From Candidatus Merdimorpha stercoravium (lineage in GTDB: Bacteria > Bacteroidota > Bacteroidia > Flavobacteriales > UBA1820), in assembly GCA_018715295.1 (NCBI GenBank), contig DVLY01000043.1, forward strand, positions 1 through 15,847: a stretch of DNA of 15,847 bases. The letters run 5' to 3'. The position numbers were made by a program, and so were the translations under genes. Shown piece by piece: positions 8,667 through 14,840 of this stretch. The notes beneath the pieces were generated by a model, which saw nothing but the letters and a program-made list of their open reading frames with translations, made no database searches and was not told where the DNA came from. How positions within the stretch are numbered: the first letter of the stretch is position 1; every line of letters begins with the position of its first letter.

Positions 8667-8689
8667 GCGCCGGGGCTTCGCCCCGGCGC
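8667..8689 (+). terminator. Perfect GC-rich hairpin after the GH18 gene
   Basis: A perfect 10-bp inverted repeat (GCGCCGGGGC and its complement) closes on a TTC loop 25 bases after the GH18 stop. There is no T-tract on the plus strand, so it is either a weak or Rho-assisted terminator or an mRNA 3' stabilising stem. It is the most likely 3' end of the four-gene cluster. Confidence 0.45.
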
Positions 8690-8807
8690 TTGCCCGCCCC
8701 AGTCGAGAAAAACGGCCAACCGTAAATATGCTCTTTACCTGTTCTTTAGAAGACAGGATATGCCCTCGGCACCGTCCCGGGTGAAAACATCATTTTCTTT
8801 TCAGGGT

Positions 8808-8839
8808 AAAAAAAACGCGCCGCACTTTCGTGCGGCGCG
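8808..8839 (-). terminator. Intrinsic terminator of the prs-rplY unit
   Basis: On the minus strand a perfect 10-bp stem (GTGCGGCGCG pairing with CGCGCCGCAC) with a 4-base loop is followed directly by eight Ts. It begins 34 bases after the rplY stop and meets the plus-strand hairpin at 8667-8689 from the other side of the convergent gap. Confidence 0.9.
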
Positions 8840-8873
8840 CGGAATGCATCGGGCCAGGCCCGAAGAGAAAGGT

Positions 8874-9464
8874 TTATTCGGCAGCGGCTTCGCTGGCAGC
8901 GGCTGCGTTCTTGGCGGCGTTGCGCGAGGTGCGCACATAGGCTACGATGTAGTTGTCGGGCGCCAGGATTTTGTAATTCTCTTTCTGGAGTGTGCGGACG
9001 AAAGCTTTCTCGCCGATCTTGAGCGGGGTAACGTCTACCTCGATCGCGTCGGGCAGATTGGCCGGAAGAGCGCGCACCTGAAGTTTGCGGGTATTGACCG
9101 CCAGGACGCCACCGGCGCGAACGCCTTCGGAGTGTCCGGTGATCTTTACCGGAACTACCATCGTGACGGGCTTGTTGTCGAAGAGCTGCACGAAATCCAC
9201 GTGGAGGATGTTCTCCGTGACGGGGTGGAATTGCAGGTCCTGCAAAGCCGCTTTGAACGTCTTGCCCGAGGTGAGTTCCAAATCTACGATGAGTGCATCC
9301 GCCGTGTAAACCAAAGGATTCAGATCCTTGGCATCCACCGAAAAGTGAACCGGATTTTCACCGCCGTAGATTACACAAGGCACACGACCAGCATTACGTA
9401 GGGCGTTGGTGGCTACCTTGCCCACGCTTTCTCTCTCGATACCTTTAAGTGTAATTGACTTCAT
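8874..9464 (-). CDS. rplY: 50S ribosomal protein L25 / general stress protein Ctc
   Basis: This is a ribosomal protein that binds 5S rRNA in the large subunit. At 196 residues it belongs to the longer TL5/Ctc subfamily rather than the 94-residue E. coli form. The N-terminal 5S-binding domain (about 1-95) contains the usual RNALRNAGRVPCVIYG-like stretch and ends in QDLQFHPVTENILHVDFVQL. The C-terminal beta domain (about 96-185) has KITGHSEGVRAGG and the ELPANLPDAIEVDV-like segment typical of the family. An Ala/Glu-rich tail ends the protein. It lies 42 bases after prs on the same strand; the gap before its ATG is very AT-rich, as is common at Bacteroidetes starts. The prs-ctc order is conserved in many bacteria. 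In some of them pth follows, but here a terminator does. Confidence 0.96.
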   Translation of the reverse strand: MKSITLKGIERESVGKVATNALRNAGRVPCVIYGGENPVHFSVDAKDLNPLVYTADALIVDLELTSGKTFKAALQDLQFHPVTENILHVDFVQLFDNKPVTMVVPVKITGHSEGVRAGGVLAVNTRKLQVRALPANLPDAIEVDVTPLKIGEKAFVRTLQKENYKILAPDNYIVAYVRTSRNAAKNAAAASEAAAE

Positions 9465-9506
9465 AAAAATAGGTATATTTAGTTGATAATAAGATGTTTC
9501 CTCCCT

Positions 9507-10451
9507 TTAGAATACGTAATTCGCGCTGATCGAGGCGTTGTCTTCGATCATCCGAATGGCCTCGGCCATAAGCGGGGCGCAAGATAGCACTTTTATTTTA
9601 TCCGACGAATTTTTTAACGCAATGCTGTCGGTAGTAATCAGTTCGGTGATCTTGGACTCCTCGATGCGCTGGTAGGCGTTGCCCGAAAGGATGGGGTGGG
9701 TTACCATGGCCCGGACGCTGCGCGCACCGCGATCGACCATGATGTTGCAGGCTTTGGTCAGCGTGCCGGCCGTATCGGCCATGTCGTCCAGCAGGATGAC
9801 ATCCTTGCCTTCCACGTCGCCGATCAGGGTCATGCTCTCGATGACGTTGGCTTTTTTGCGCTGTTTGTAGCAGATCACCACGTCGCTGCCGAAGTATTTG
9901 GCGTAGGAGTAAGCGCGTTTCGAGCCGCCCATGTCGGGGGAAGCGATCGCCAGGTTTTGGATGCTGCCATCTTTTTGCAGCTGTTTGATGTATTCCACAA
10001 AGATGGACGAGGCGTAGAGGTGATCTACCGGTATCTCGAAAAATCCCTGGATCTGGTCGGCGTGCAGGTCCATCGTGACGATGCGGGTGGCACCGGCCGT
10101 TTCCAGCATCTTGGCGACCATTTTTGCGCCTATCGGCACGCGCGGTTTGTCCTTGCGGTCCTGACGCGCCCATCCGAAGTAGGGCATCACGGCGATGATC
10201 TTGCTGGCCGAGGCGCGTTTGGCGCAGTCGATCATCAGGAGAAGTTCCATCAGGTTGTCCGACGGAGGGGTGGTGGAACAAACCAGGTACACGTGTTTTC
10301 CCCGCACGGTTTCTTCGAAGCAGGGCTGGAATTCTCCGTCCGAAAAACGGGACAATTCCACCCGGCCGAGCGTGGTGCCGAATTCCTGGGCTATTTTTTC
10401 GGCCAGGGGCATGGTGCAGGACGCAGCAAAAATTTTAGGTGTCGATTCCAT
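9507..10451 (-). CDS. prs: Ribose-phosphate pyrophosphokinase (PRPP synthase)
   Basis: This cytoplasmic enzyme makes PRPP from ribose 5-phosphate and ATP for nucleotide, His and Trp synthesis. It has 314 residues, the normal class I length. Visible motifs are FSDGEFQP near the N-terminus, the ATP-binding segment MPYFGWARQDRK, the metal- and ribose-5-phosphate-binding VTMDLHADQIQGFF, and the PRPP loop DDMADTAGTL (usually DDMIDTAGT). The start at 10451 (MESTPKIFAASC) was chosen over an in-frame ATG at 10508. The extra residues look non-coding, and a promoter element at 10514-10521 would leave no leader for the longer form. The next gene, rplY, follows by 42 bases and the pair probably ends at the terminator 8808-8839. 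Confidence 0.96.
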   Translation of the reverse strand: MESTPKIFAASCTMPLAEKIAQEFGTTLGRVELSRFSDGEFQPCFEETVRGKHVYLVCSTTPPSDNLMELLLMIDCAKRASASKIIAVMPYFGWARQDRKDKPRVPIGAKMVAKMLETAGATRIVTMDLHADQIQGFFEIPVDHLYASSIFVEYIKQLQKDGSIQNLAIASPDMGGSKRAYSYAKYFGSDVVICYKQRKKANVIESMTLIGDVEGKDVILLDDMADTAGTLTKACNIMVDRGARSVRAMVTHPILSGNAYQRIEESKITELITTDSIALKNSSDKIKVLSCAPLMAEAIRMIEDNASISANYVF

Positions 10452-10513
10452 ATCTTGTGGCTGTAAGGGTCTGTGAAACGAGGCTTCTGCTCCGGGGAGC
10501 GGAATCACCGGCG

Positions 10514-10521
10514 CAAAGTTA
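10514..10521 (-). promoter_or_regulatory. Bacteroidetes -7 element for prs-rplY
   Basis: The minus strand reads TAACTTTG, an exact TAnnTTTG match, followed by GCGCC. It gives a leader of roughly 58 bases before the prs ATG at 10451. The upstream sequence is A-rich without a clear -33 TTTG. Confidence 0.55.
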
Positions 10522-10570
10522 CGTTTTTTTTACATTTATGTTAAGGGAATGTGCGTTTTTTGGCAGGCGG

Positions 10571-11620
10571 TCAAAAGTTAAATTTCAGGTTGATCGTCAT
10601 GTCGTTCATCATTTCCAACCCGGCGTAGTACTGCGTGCTCTGCCCGGTGGCAGGGTCGGTGCGGGTAACGCGGTCGCTGTCGTAGTAACGCAGGTTCATG
10701 TTGTAACTCAACGAGATGTTTTTGGTGATCTCGTAGGAGAGGGTGAAAGTGTTGGTGATCTGTCCTGCGCCGGGATTTTCCGCATAGTCCACGAAGATAG
10801 AGAAGTCGTTGCTCGCCCAGAATTTCTGGTTTTCCAGGATGAAGTATTTGATCTTGAATTGTGTGCGGACACCCCATACCATCTTGTACTGCTTTCCGTG
10901 CTGGATGATGTTGCCCTGGTCGTCCTTTACCGCAGGATCGACCCCCGAGGTCCCTGCGTCGGCCAGGCGTTGGTTGAGCACGAACGTGGTGTTGTTGTTC
11001 ACCGGATAAAAACTGATGTAGAACGTAGGCAGGCGCTTGGCGGAATAGTTGTACGAGGCACCCAAACCGATGTCCAGTACGCCCGGTGCCATGAAGGTTT
11101 TGTTCGACTCTTTTGCGGTATTGTTTTTGTAGCTCGGCAGGATCTGGGTAACGAGTTTGGCGTTGGCTTCGAAGTCGAAACGCCGGACCAGTTTTACGCC
11201 GTACACGGTCTCCAACCGCAGGTAGTTCTGATTGACCGACAGGTTGCGCGCGTCGTCGGCCAGTTTGCCGGCATCCTCCCACAGGAATCCCAGGCGCAGG
11301 TCCAGGGTGTTGTTCCAGCGGGTGTATTCGCGGATGTAGTTGGCGTTGATCAGGGAGTACATGTTCAGGCGGAGGCTGCTCCGGTTGTCCGATTGGTACC
11401 AGTTTTTCGAGACCGAGTGCAGCGCCATCTCGAAGCGCAGTTCGCGGCTTACCGACCAGTACGAGGTGTCGATGTGCGCCGGTTTGATCTTCTGGTGGTC
11501 GAAATTGCGCAGGAAATCGGCCGTTTTGCTGTCCACCACGACTTGTGAAAAGCCCGCCTGCCCGGACAGGCAAAGCAGGGCGGCGATCCAGCCCAGTAAG
11601 TACAGTCCCCGTTTGTTCAT
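10571..11620 (-). CDS. DUF3078-like outer-membrane beta-barrel protein
   Basis: This 349-residue protein has a clear signal peptide (MNKRGLYLLGWIAALLCLSG, cut near residue 25) and then a beta-rich sequence of alternating polar and hydrophobic or aromatic residues. Examples are RSSLRLNMYSLINANYIREY and TFTLSYEITKNISLSYNMNL. It ends in NLKFNF with a terminal Phe, the usual mark of an outer-membrane barrel. The NW..S.N pattern near residue 70 followed by TRWNNTLDLRLGF resembles the DUF3078 family of Bacteroidetes. No function is known to me. It starts 43 bases after the dxs stop on the same strand, so read-through is likely, with a weak promoter also possible. ATG 11620 is preferred over an upstream in-frame codon within dxs because only it gives the signal peptide at the N-terminus. 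Confidence 0.8.
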   Translation of the reverse strand: MNKRGLYLLGWIAALLCLSGQAGFSQVVVDSKTADFLRNFDHQKIKPAHIDTSYWSVSRELRFEMALHSVSKNWYQSDNRSSLRLNMYSLINANYIREYTRWNNTLDLRLGFLWEDAGKLADDARNLSVNQNYLRLETVYGVKLVRRFDFEANAKLVTQILPSYKNNTAKESNKTFMAPGVLDIGLGASYNYSAKRLPTFYISFYPVNNNTTFVLNQRLADAGTSGVDPAVKDDQGNIIQHGKQYKMVWGVRTQFKIKYFILENQKFWASNDFSIFVDYAENPGAGQITNTFTLSYEITKNISLSYNMNLRYYDSDRVTRTDPATGQSTQYYAGLEMMNDMTINLKFNF

Positions 11621-11642
11621 CGTTCGGTAGTATTTGACGAGA

Positions 11643-11650
11643 CGAAAATA
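11643..11650 (-). promoter_or_regulatory. Possible weak -7 element before the DUF3078-like gene
   Basis: The minus strand reads TATTTTCG, one mismatch from TAnnTTTG, about 22 bases before the ATG. The same TTCG variant occurs before the DPP-IV gene. It may allow expression independent of dxs. Confidence 0.25.
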
Positions 11651-11663
11651 CGTTTTTTCCCGG

Positions 11664-13457
11664 TTATTTCCTCGCGGTTTTTTCCAGTATCCGGTGCAAG
11701 GTCCGGGCAACGCCTTGGGCATCGAGCCCGCAGGCGGCCTGCAGCTGTTCCCGGGTGCCGACGGGGAGGAAACGGTCGGGCACCCCGAGGATGTGCACCG
11801 GGATGTGCGGGAAACCGTTGTCCGCCGCCCACAGGGCGACGGCGCTGCCGGCACCCCCCTGGCGCACGCCGTCTTCGAGGGTCAGTACGGCTTGCGAGCG
11901 GGTGAAGACTTCCCGCAACAGGGAAGCATCGAGCGGCTTGACAAAACGCAGGTCGTACAGGCTTACCCGGCGGCGTTGCTCGCCGGGGAGCAGGGAGAGC
12001 GCTTGGCGTGCCACGGAGAGCATGGCTCCTACCGAGATCACGGCGATGTCTCCCTCCGGGAGGAGGCAGCGTCCCTGTCCGAAAGGCATCGTTTCGTCCG
12101 TCGGGGCATCGTCCTGGGCCTCTCCGCGCGGATACCGGATGGCGAGGGGACCGCGATCGTACCGGGCGGCCAGGCGCAGGGCGGCGCGCAGTTCGCTCCC
12201 GTCGGCGGGGGCGACGATGGCCATGTTGGGCAGGGGAAGCAGGTAGGCCAGGTCGAATACGCCGTGATGGGTCGGCCCGTCGGCGCCTACCACTCCGGCA
12301 CGGTCTACCAGCAGACGTACCGGAAGGTTTTGCAGGGCGATGTCGTGGGCGATCTGGTCGTAGGCGCGCTGCAAGAAAGTGGAGTACACCACGGCGAAAG
12401 GTCGAAGCCCCCGGCAAGCCATGCCTGCAGCCAAGGTCAGGGTGTGGGCTTCGGCAATGCCGGTGTCGATGACCCGGGAGGGGTATTCGGCGCGCAGGGT
12501 GGACAGTCCGCTGGAGGTAGGCATGGCCGGAGTGAGGGCGTAGAGCGTTTCGTCCTTGCGGACCAGGCGCAGGAGTTCCTCCCCGACGATGTCCTGATAA
12601 CGTATCCGGGGGGTGTCTTTCAACGTGCCGGTGGTGCGGTCGAAATGGCCGGGATAGTGATAGAGGATCTGTTCGGTTTCGGCCGAGGGAAAACCTTTCC
12701 CTTTGACAGTGGGCACATGCAGCAGTTTTACGCCGGGGAGGTGTTTGGCCTGTTGCAGCGCGGCGATCAGTTGCGGGATGTCGTGCCCGTCGGATACCTG
12801 CCGGTAAGCGATGCGGAGGGTTCGGAAAAAGTTGTCGGGGTCGATCCCTCCGAGGAGGTCCCGCAGGTGTTTTTCCAACGCGCCCGATACCGGGTCGATG
12901 CCGATGGCGTTGTCGTTGAGCACGATCAGCAGGTCGGCGCGGGTGCTTCCGGCGTGGTTCAGGGCTTCGAAGGCCATGCCCGAGGCGATCGAAGCGTCGC
13001 CGATCACGGCGATGTGCCGGGTGTGGGTGTCGCCCCGAAGCTGGTCGGCAAGAGCCATGCCCAGGGCAGCGGAAATCGAGGTGGAACTGTGTCCGGTGCC
13101 GAAGGCATCGTAGGGGCTTTCAGCGCGGGAGGGAAATCCCGAAAGGCCGTCCTGTTCGCGCAGGTGGAGAAAGGCGTCGCGGCGGCCGGTGAGGATCTTG
13201 TGCGGGTAGCTCTGGTGCCCTACGTCCCAGATGAGGGCGTCGTGCGGGGTGTCGAAGACGTAATGCAGGGCGATGGCCAGTTCCACCACGCCCAGGTTGG
13301 AGCCCAGGTGTCCCTGTTTGACCGAAACGACATCGATGATATAGTTGCGCAGTTCTTCGGCCAGCCGGGGCAGCGCATCTACTGCGAGGGCGCGCAGGTC
13401 GGCGGGGCAGTTCACCGAAAAGAGCAGCGGGTATTTTTCACGGAACGTTTTCTCCAC
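11664..13457 (-). CDS. dxs: 1-deoxy-D-xylulose-5-phosphate synthase (short form)
   Basis: This thiamine-diphosphate enzyme condenses pyruvate with glyceraldehyde 3-phosphate, the first step of the MEP isoprenoid pathway and a supply point for thiamine and pyridoxal. It has 597 residues. Seen motifs are QGHLGSNLG with catalytic His50, WDVGHQSYPHK (77-87), the metal/TPP motif GDASIASGMAFEALNHAG from Asp154, NDNAIGIDP (181-189), and H267 in the YHYPGHF segment. GIAEAH has the essential Glu336, followed by YSTFLQRAYDQIAHD and DRAGVVGADGPTHHG. All catalytic parts are present. The spacing His50-Glu336 is 286, against 321 in E. coli (His49-Glu370), so about 35 residues are missing. The loss is in the variable linker before SDGHD (223-226), where most family members read GPVDGHD. 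A promoter element lies 45 bases upstream within a tandem repeat. The next gene downstream is the DUF3078-like protein. Confidence 0.96.
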   Translation of the reverse strand: MEKTFREKYPLLFSVNCPADLRALAVDALPRLAEELRNYIIDVVSVKQGHLGSNLGVVELAIALHYVFDTPHDALIWDVGHQSYPHKILTGRRDAFLHLREQDGLSGFPSRAESPYDAFGTGHSSTSISAALGMALADQLRGDTHTRHIAVIGDASIASGMAFEALNHAGSTRADLLIVLNDNAIGIDPVSGALEKHLRDLLGGIDPDNFFRTLRIAYRQVSDGHDIPQLIAALQQAKHLPGVKLLHVPTVKGKGFPSAETEQILYHYPGHFDRTTGTLKDTPRIRYQDIVGEELLRLVRKDETLYALTPAMPTSSGLSTLRAEYPSRVIDTGIAEAHTLTLAAGMACRGLRPFAVVYSTFLQRAYDQIAHDIALQNLPVRLLVDRAGVVGADGPTHHGVFDLAYLLPLPNMAIVAPADGSELRAALRLAARYDRGPLAIRYPRGEAQDDAPTDETMPFGQGRCLLPEGDIAVISVGAMLSVARQALSLLPGEQRRRVSLYDLRFVKPLDASLLREVFTRSQAVLTLEDGVRQGGAGSAVALWAADNGFPHIPVHILGVPDRFLPVGTREQLQAACGLDAQGVARTLHRILEKTARK

Positions 13458-13501
13458 GGTATGCGCGGGTGTCGCGCGGATAGGGCGGCACGCGGTCTGT
13501 G

Positions 13502-13509
13502 CAAAGATA
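13502..13509 (-). promoter_or_regulatory. Proximal -7 element for dxs
   Basis: The minus strand reads TATCTTTG, an exact TAnnTTTG match, followed by GCAC. It implies a leader of about 40 bases. It forms one end of repeat copy A. Confidence 0.55.
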
Positions 13510-13585
13510 GTGAAAGCCGAGCGCAGCGGGAAGATGAAAACGAAGTTTTCAATCTTAACGATGCCGAGGCGTATCCTGTCTTATC
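13502..13585. repeat. Palindromic intergenic repeat, copy A
   Basis: This 84-base unit starts with CAAAGATAGTGAAAGCCGAG and ends with TGCCGAGGCGTATCCTGTCTT; the ends are near-inverted copies of each other (AAGATAG and CTGTCTT). The core is a hairpin at 13531-13554: an 11-bp stem with one bulged A closing on a GAA loop. It directly abuts copy B and fills the gap between the binding-protein gene and dxs. Confidence 0.7.
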
Positions 13586-13593
13586 CAAAGATA
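13586..13593 (-). promoter_or_regulatory. Distal -7-like element in repeat copy B
   Basis: The minus strand reads TATCTTTG, identical to the dxs-proximal element 84 bases away. If used, the transcript would run through the hairpin of copy A before reaching dxs. Confidence 0.35.
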
Positions 13594-13670
13594 GCGAAAG
13601 CCGGGTGCAAAGCCGGGGGGAAACGAAGTTTTTCTCCGAGGGGTTTGCCGAGGCGCATCCTGTCTTGCCT
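13586..13670. repeat. Palindromic intergenic repeat, copy B
   Basis: This is the second unit, 85 bases, with ends matching copy A apart from a few transitions (CAAAGATAG/CGAAAGCCG at the start; TGCCGAGGCG/ATCCTGTCTT at the end). The core differs in sequence but still folds into a stem of about 10 pairs, some of them G-U, around the same GAA loop (AAACGAAGTTTTTC region). It ends 10 bases from the stop codon of the binding-protein gene. Confidence 0.7.
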
Positions 13671-13679
13671 CAAAAAACA

Positions 13680-14474
13680 TCAAAAATACGTAGGCTTGTC
13701 CCGCTCGGCCAGATTGTCGTCGGAAAAGCGGCGGATCTTCTCGTTGAGCCGGCGGAAAAACTCCGGCAGGCGCGCTAACGGCGCGCCCCCCCGCCACAAT
13801 TCTCCCGGAACGAACACCGTCAAGGCATGCTCCGTATGGTTTCCTATGCGGATTGCATCCTCGTCGGTCAATTCCTGCGGATAGTCGGCCAACAGCACCA
13901 GTTGCACGTCCGTCAAGCGCAAAGTAGACAAATCCGGACAAGCGCTACTGCGGGGGACATCTCCATAGACATTCTCCAAACGGTTGCGCCGGAGCAGTTC
14001 GCTGGCCAAACTCCGCCCTGCGGCCGCCGTATAGGGTTCTCGGGAGAAAAAGAAAGCCGTGCGCAACGTATCGGCCCCCCGCACCTGATCCGCCAGCAGG
14101 GAAAACCCGTATTCGGTCTTGGTAACGATCTTCTCGGCTTCGGCCGCCCGCCCCAGAACGTTTCCGATCCGGCGGAGGTTGTCGTACGCCTGCTCCAGGG
14201 TATCGCCTCCTACCGGGATCACCTCAACCCCCTCCCGAGCCAGACTTTCGCTCCGTCGGGAGTCGTAATCCACCGGGACCAACACCACATCGGGACGAAA
14301 TTCCAGCACCTGCTCCACCGACGCTTCGGCGTCTATCTTCGGCAACAAAGCATACAGCGGGTCGGTGGGGCGTTTCTGCACCGCACATCCGGCCAACATC
14401 CTCCCGGCCGAAAGGGCGAACACCGTATCGGTACCCTCGGCACAAAGACTCACTACGATCTTGTCGTTACGCAT
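13680..14474 (-). CDS. BtuF-like helical-backbone binding protein without signal peptide
   Basis: This 264-residue protein has the two-lobed fold of cobalamin/iron-chelate binding proteins (BtuF/FhuD type). The first lobe reads IVVSLCAEGTDTVFALSAGRMLAGC, followed by LPKIDAEASVEQVLEFRPDVVLVP, the standard family progression. The linker helix falls around EQAYDNLRRIGNVLGRAAEA. The second lobe contains TAFFFSREPYTAAAGRSLASELL. In transport, such proteins deliver a metal chelate or corrinoid to an ABC permease. Here the first codon leads straight into the first beta strand. The codon six before the ATG in the same frame is a TAA, so no exported form can be encoded from this locus. No permease or ATPase gene is next to it. 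It may be cytoplasmic with a sensing or storage role. Its own promoter element lies at 14495-14502. Confidence 0.75.
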   Translation of the reverse strand: MRNDKIVVSLCAEGTDTVFALSAGRMLAGCAVQKRPTDPLYALLPKIDAEASVEQVLEFRPDVVLVPVDYDSRRSESLAREGVEVIPVGGDTLEQAYDNLRRIGNVLGRAAEAEKIVTKTEYGFSLLADQVRGADTLRTAFFFSREPYTAAAGRSLASELLRRNRLENVYGDVPRSSACPDLSTLRLTDVQLVLLADYPQELTDEDAIRIGNHTEHALTVFVPGELWRGGAPLARLPEFFRRLNEKIRRFSDDNLAERDKPTYF

Positions 14475-14494
14475 ATCCGGTTGTTTTTATGCTC

Positions 14495-14502
14495 CAAAGG
14501 TA
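14495..14502 (-). promoter_or_regulatory. Bacteroidetes -7 element for the BtuF-like gene
   Basis: The minus strand reads TACCTTTG, an exact TAnnTTTG match, 20 bases before the ATG at 14474. The resulting short leader supports 14474 as the true start and argues against a longer, secreted form. Confidence 0.5.
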
Positions 14503-14553
14503 GGCATTCCGTCCCGGGGAGAGAAAAAAATATCGCCCTCGGCGCAAAATTTG

Positions 14554-14584
14554 TTTGGATGTTCCGTTTTTGTGCGTATCTTTG
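14554..14584 (+). promoter_or_regulatory. Promoter of tRNA-Asp (-33 and -7 elements)
   Basis: TTTG at 14554-14557 and TATCTTTG at 14577-14584 are separated by 19 bases, matching the Bacteroidetes -33/-7 arrangement. Transcription would start near 14589, about 13 bases before the mature tRNA. This is the best two-part promoter in the window. Confidence 0.75.
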
Positions 14585-14601
14585 CAACCGCTATCCAGAG
14601 A

Positions 14602-14675
14602 GGTTCGGTAGTTCAGCTGGTTAGAATACATGCCTGTCACGCATGGGGTCGCGGGTTCGAGTCCCGTCCGGACCG
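14602..14675 (+). tRNA. tRNA-Asp (GTC)
   Basis: The 74-base cloverleaf has a 7-bp acceptor stem (GGTTCGG with CCGGACC, one G-U), a 4-bp D stem GTTC/GAAT, an anticodon stem CATGC/GCATG, loop CTGTCAC with anticodon GTC at 14636-14638, a T stem GCGGG/CCCGT and loop TTCGAGT. The discriminator base is G. CCA is not encoded, so it must be added after transcription. It is flanked by its own promoter and terminator and stands alone. Confidence 0.97.
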
Positions 14676-14677
14676 CG

Positions 14678-14711
14678 AAAAATCCTCCACAAATCCTTGT
14701 GGGGGATTTTT
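14678..14711 (+). terminator. Intrinsic terminator of tRNA-Asp
   Basis: A 15-bp inverted repeat (AAAAATCCTCCACAA against TTGTGGGGGATTTTT, one G-U) closes on ATCC, and the 3' arm runs into T-rich sequence (TTTTTCATTTTT). It begins 3 bases after the tRNA. The A-rich left arm could let it work in both directions. Confidence 0.88.
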
Positions 14712-14840
14712 CATTTTTACCCCTCCTTCTTTCGACTTCCTGGGAGAGGTTTTCTTGCGGAGAAATCCCGCTGCAGGTTTCCGGCCACAAAATGGGAATT
14801 CCGCATCGGCCCTCTTTCCCCGACTTTTTACAACACAGGA

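Noticed and set aside
8738..8757. A CCTGT...ACAGG inverted repeat in the convergent gap
   Set aside because: Only five continuous pairs, interrupted inner stem and no T-tract; not distinguishable from chance.
10522..10570. Possible terminator after the DUF3078-like gene (ACAT...ATGT near a T/A run)
   Set aside because: Short AT-only stem with no GC core; unconvincing.
11634..13778. A 714-codon plus-strand frame opposite dxs running into the intergenic repeats
   Set aside because: Antisense shadow: the dxs motifs are unambiguous on the minus strand, and the end of the frame translates the palindromic repeats.
14602..14711. Idea that the tRNA-Asp 3' end is an attachment site bounding an integrated element within the window
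   Set aside because: I found no second copy of the tRNA 3' end to the right within the window and no integrase, so only the gene truncations support it; noted as inference in the findings.
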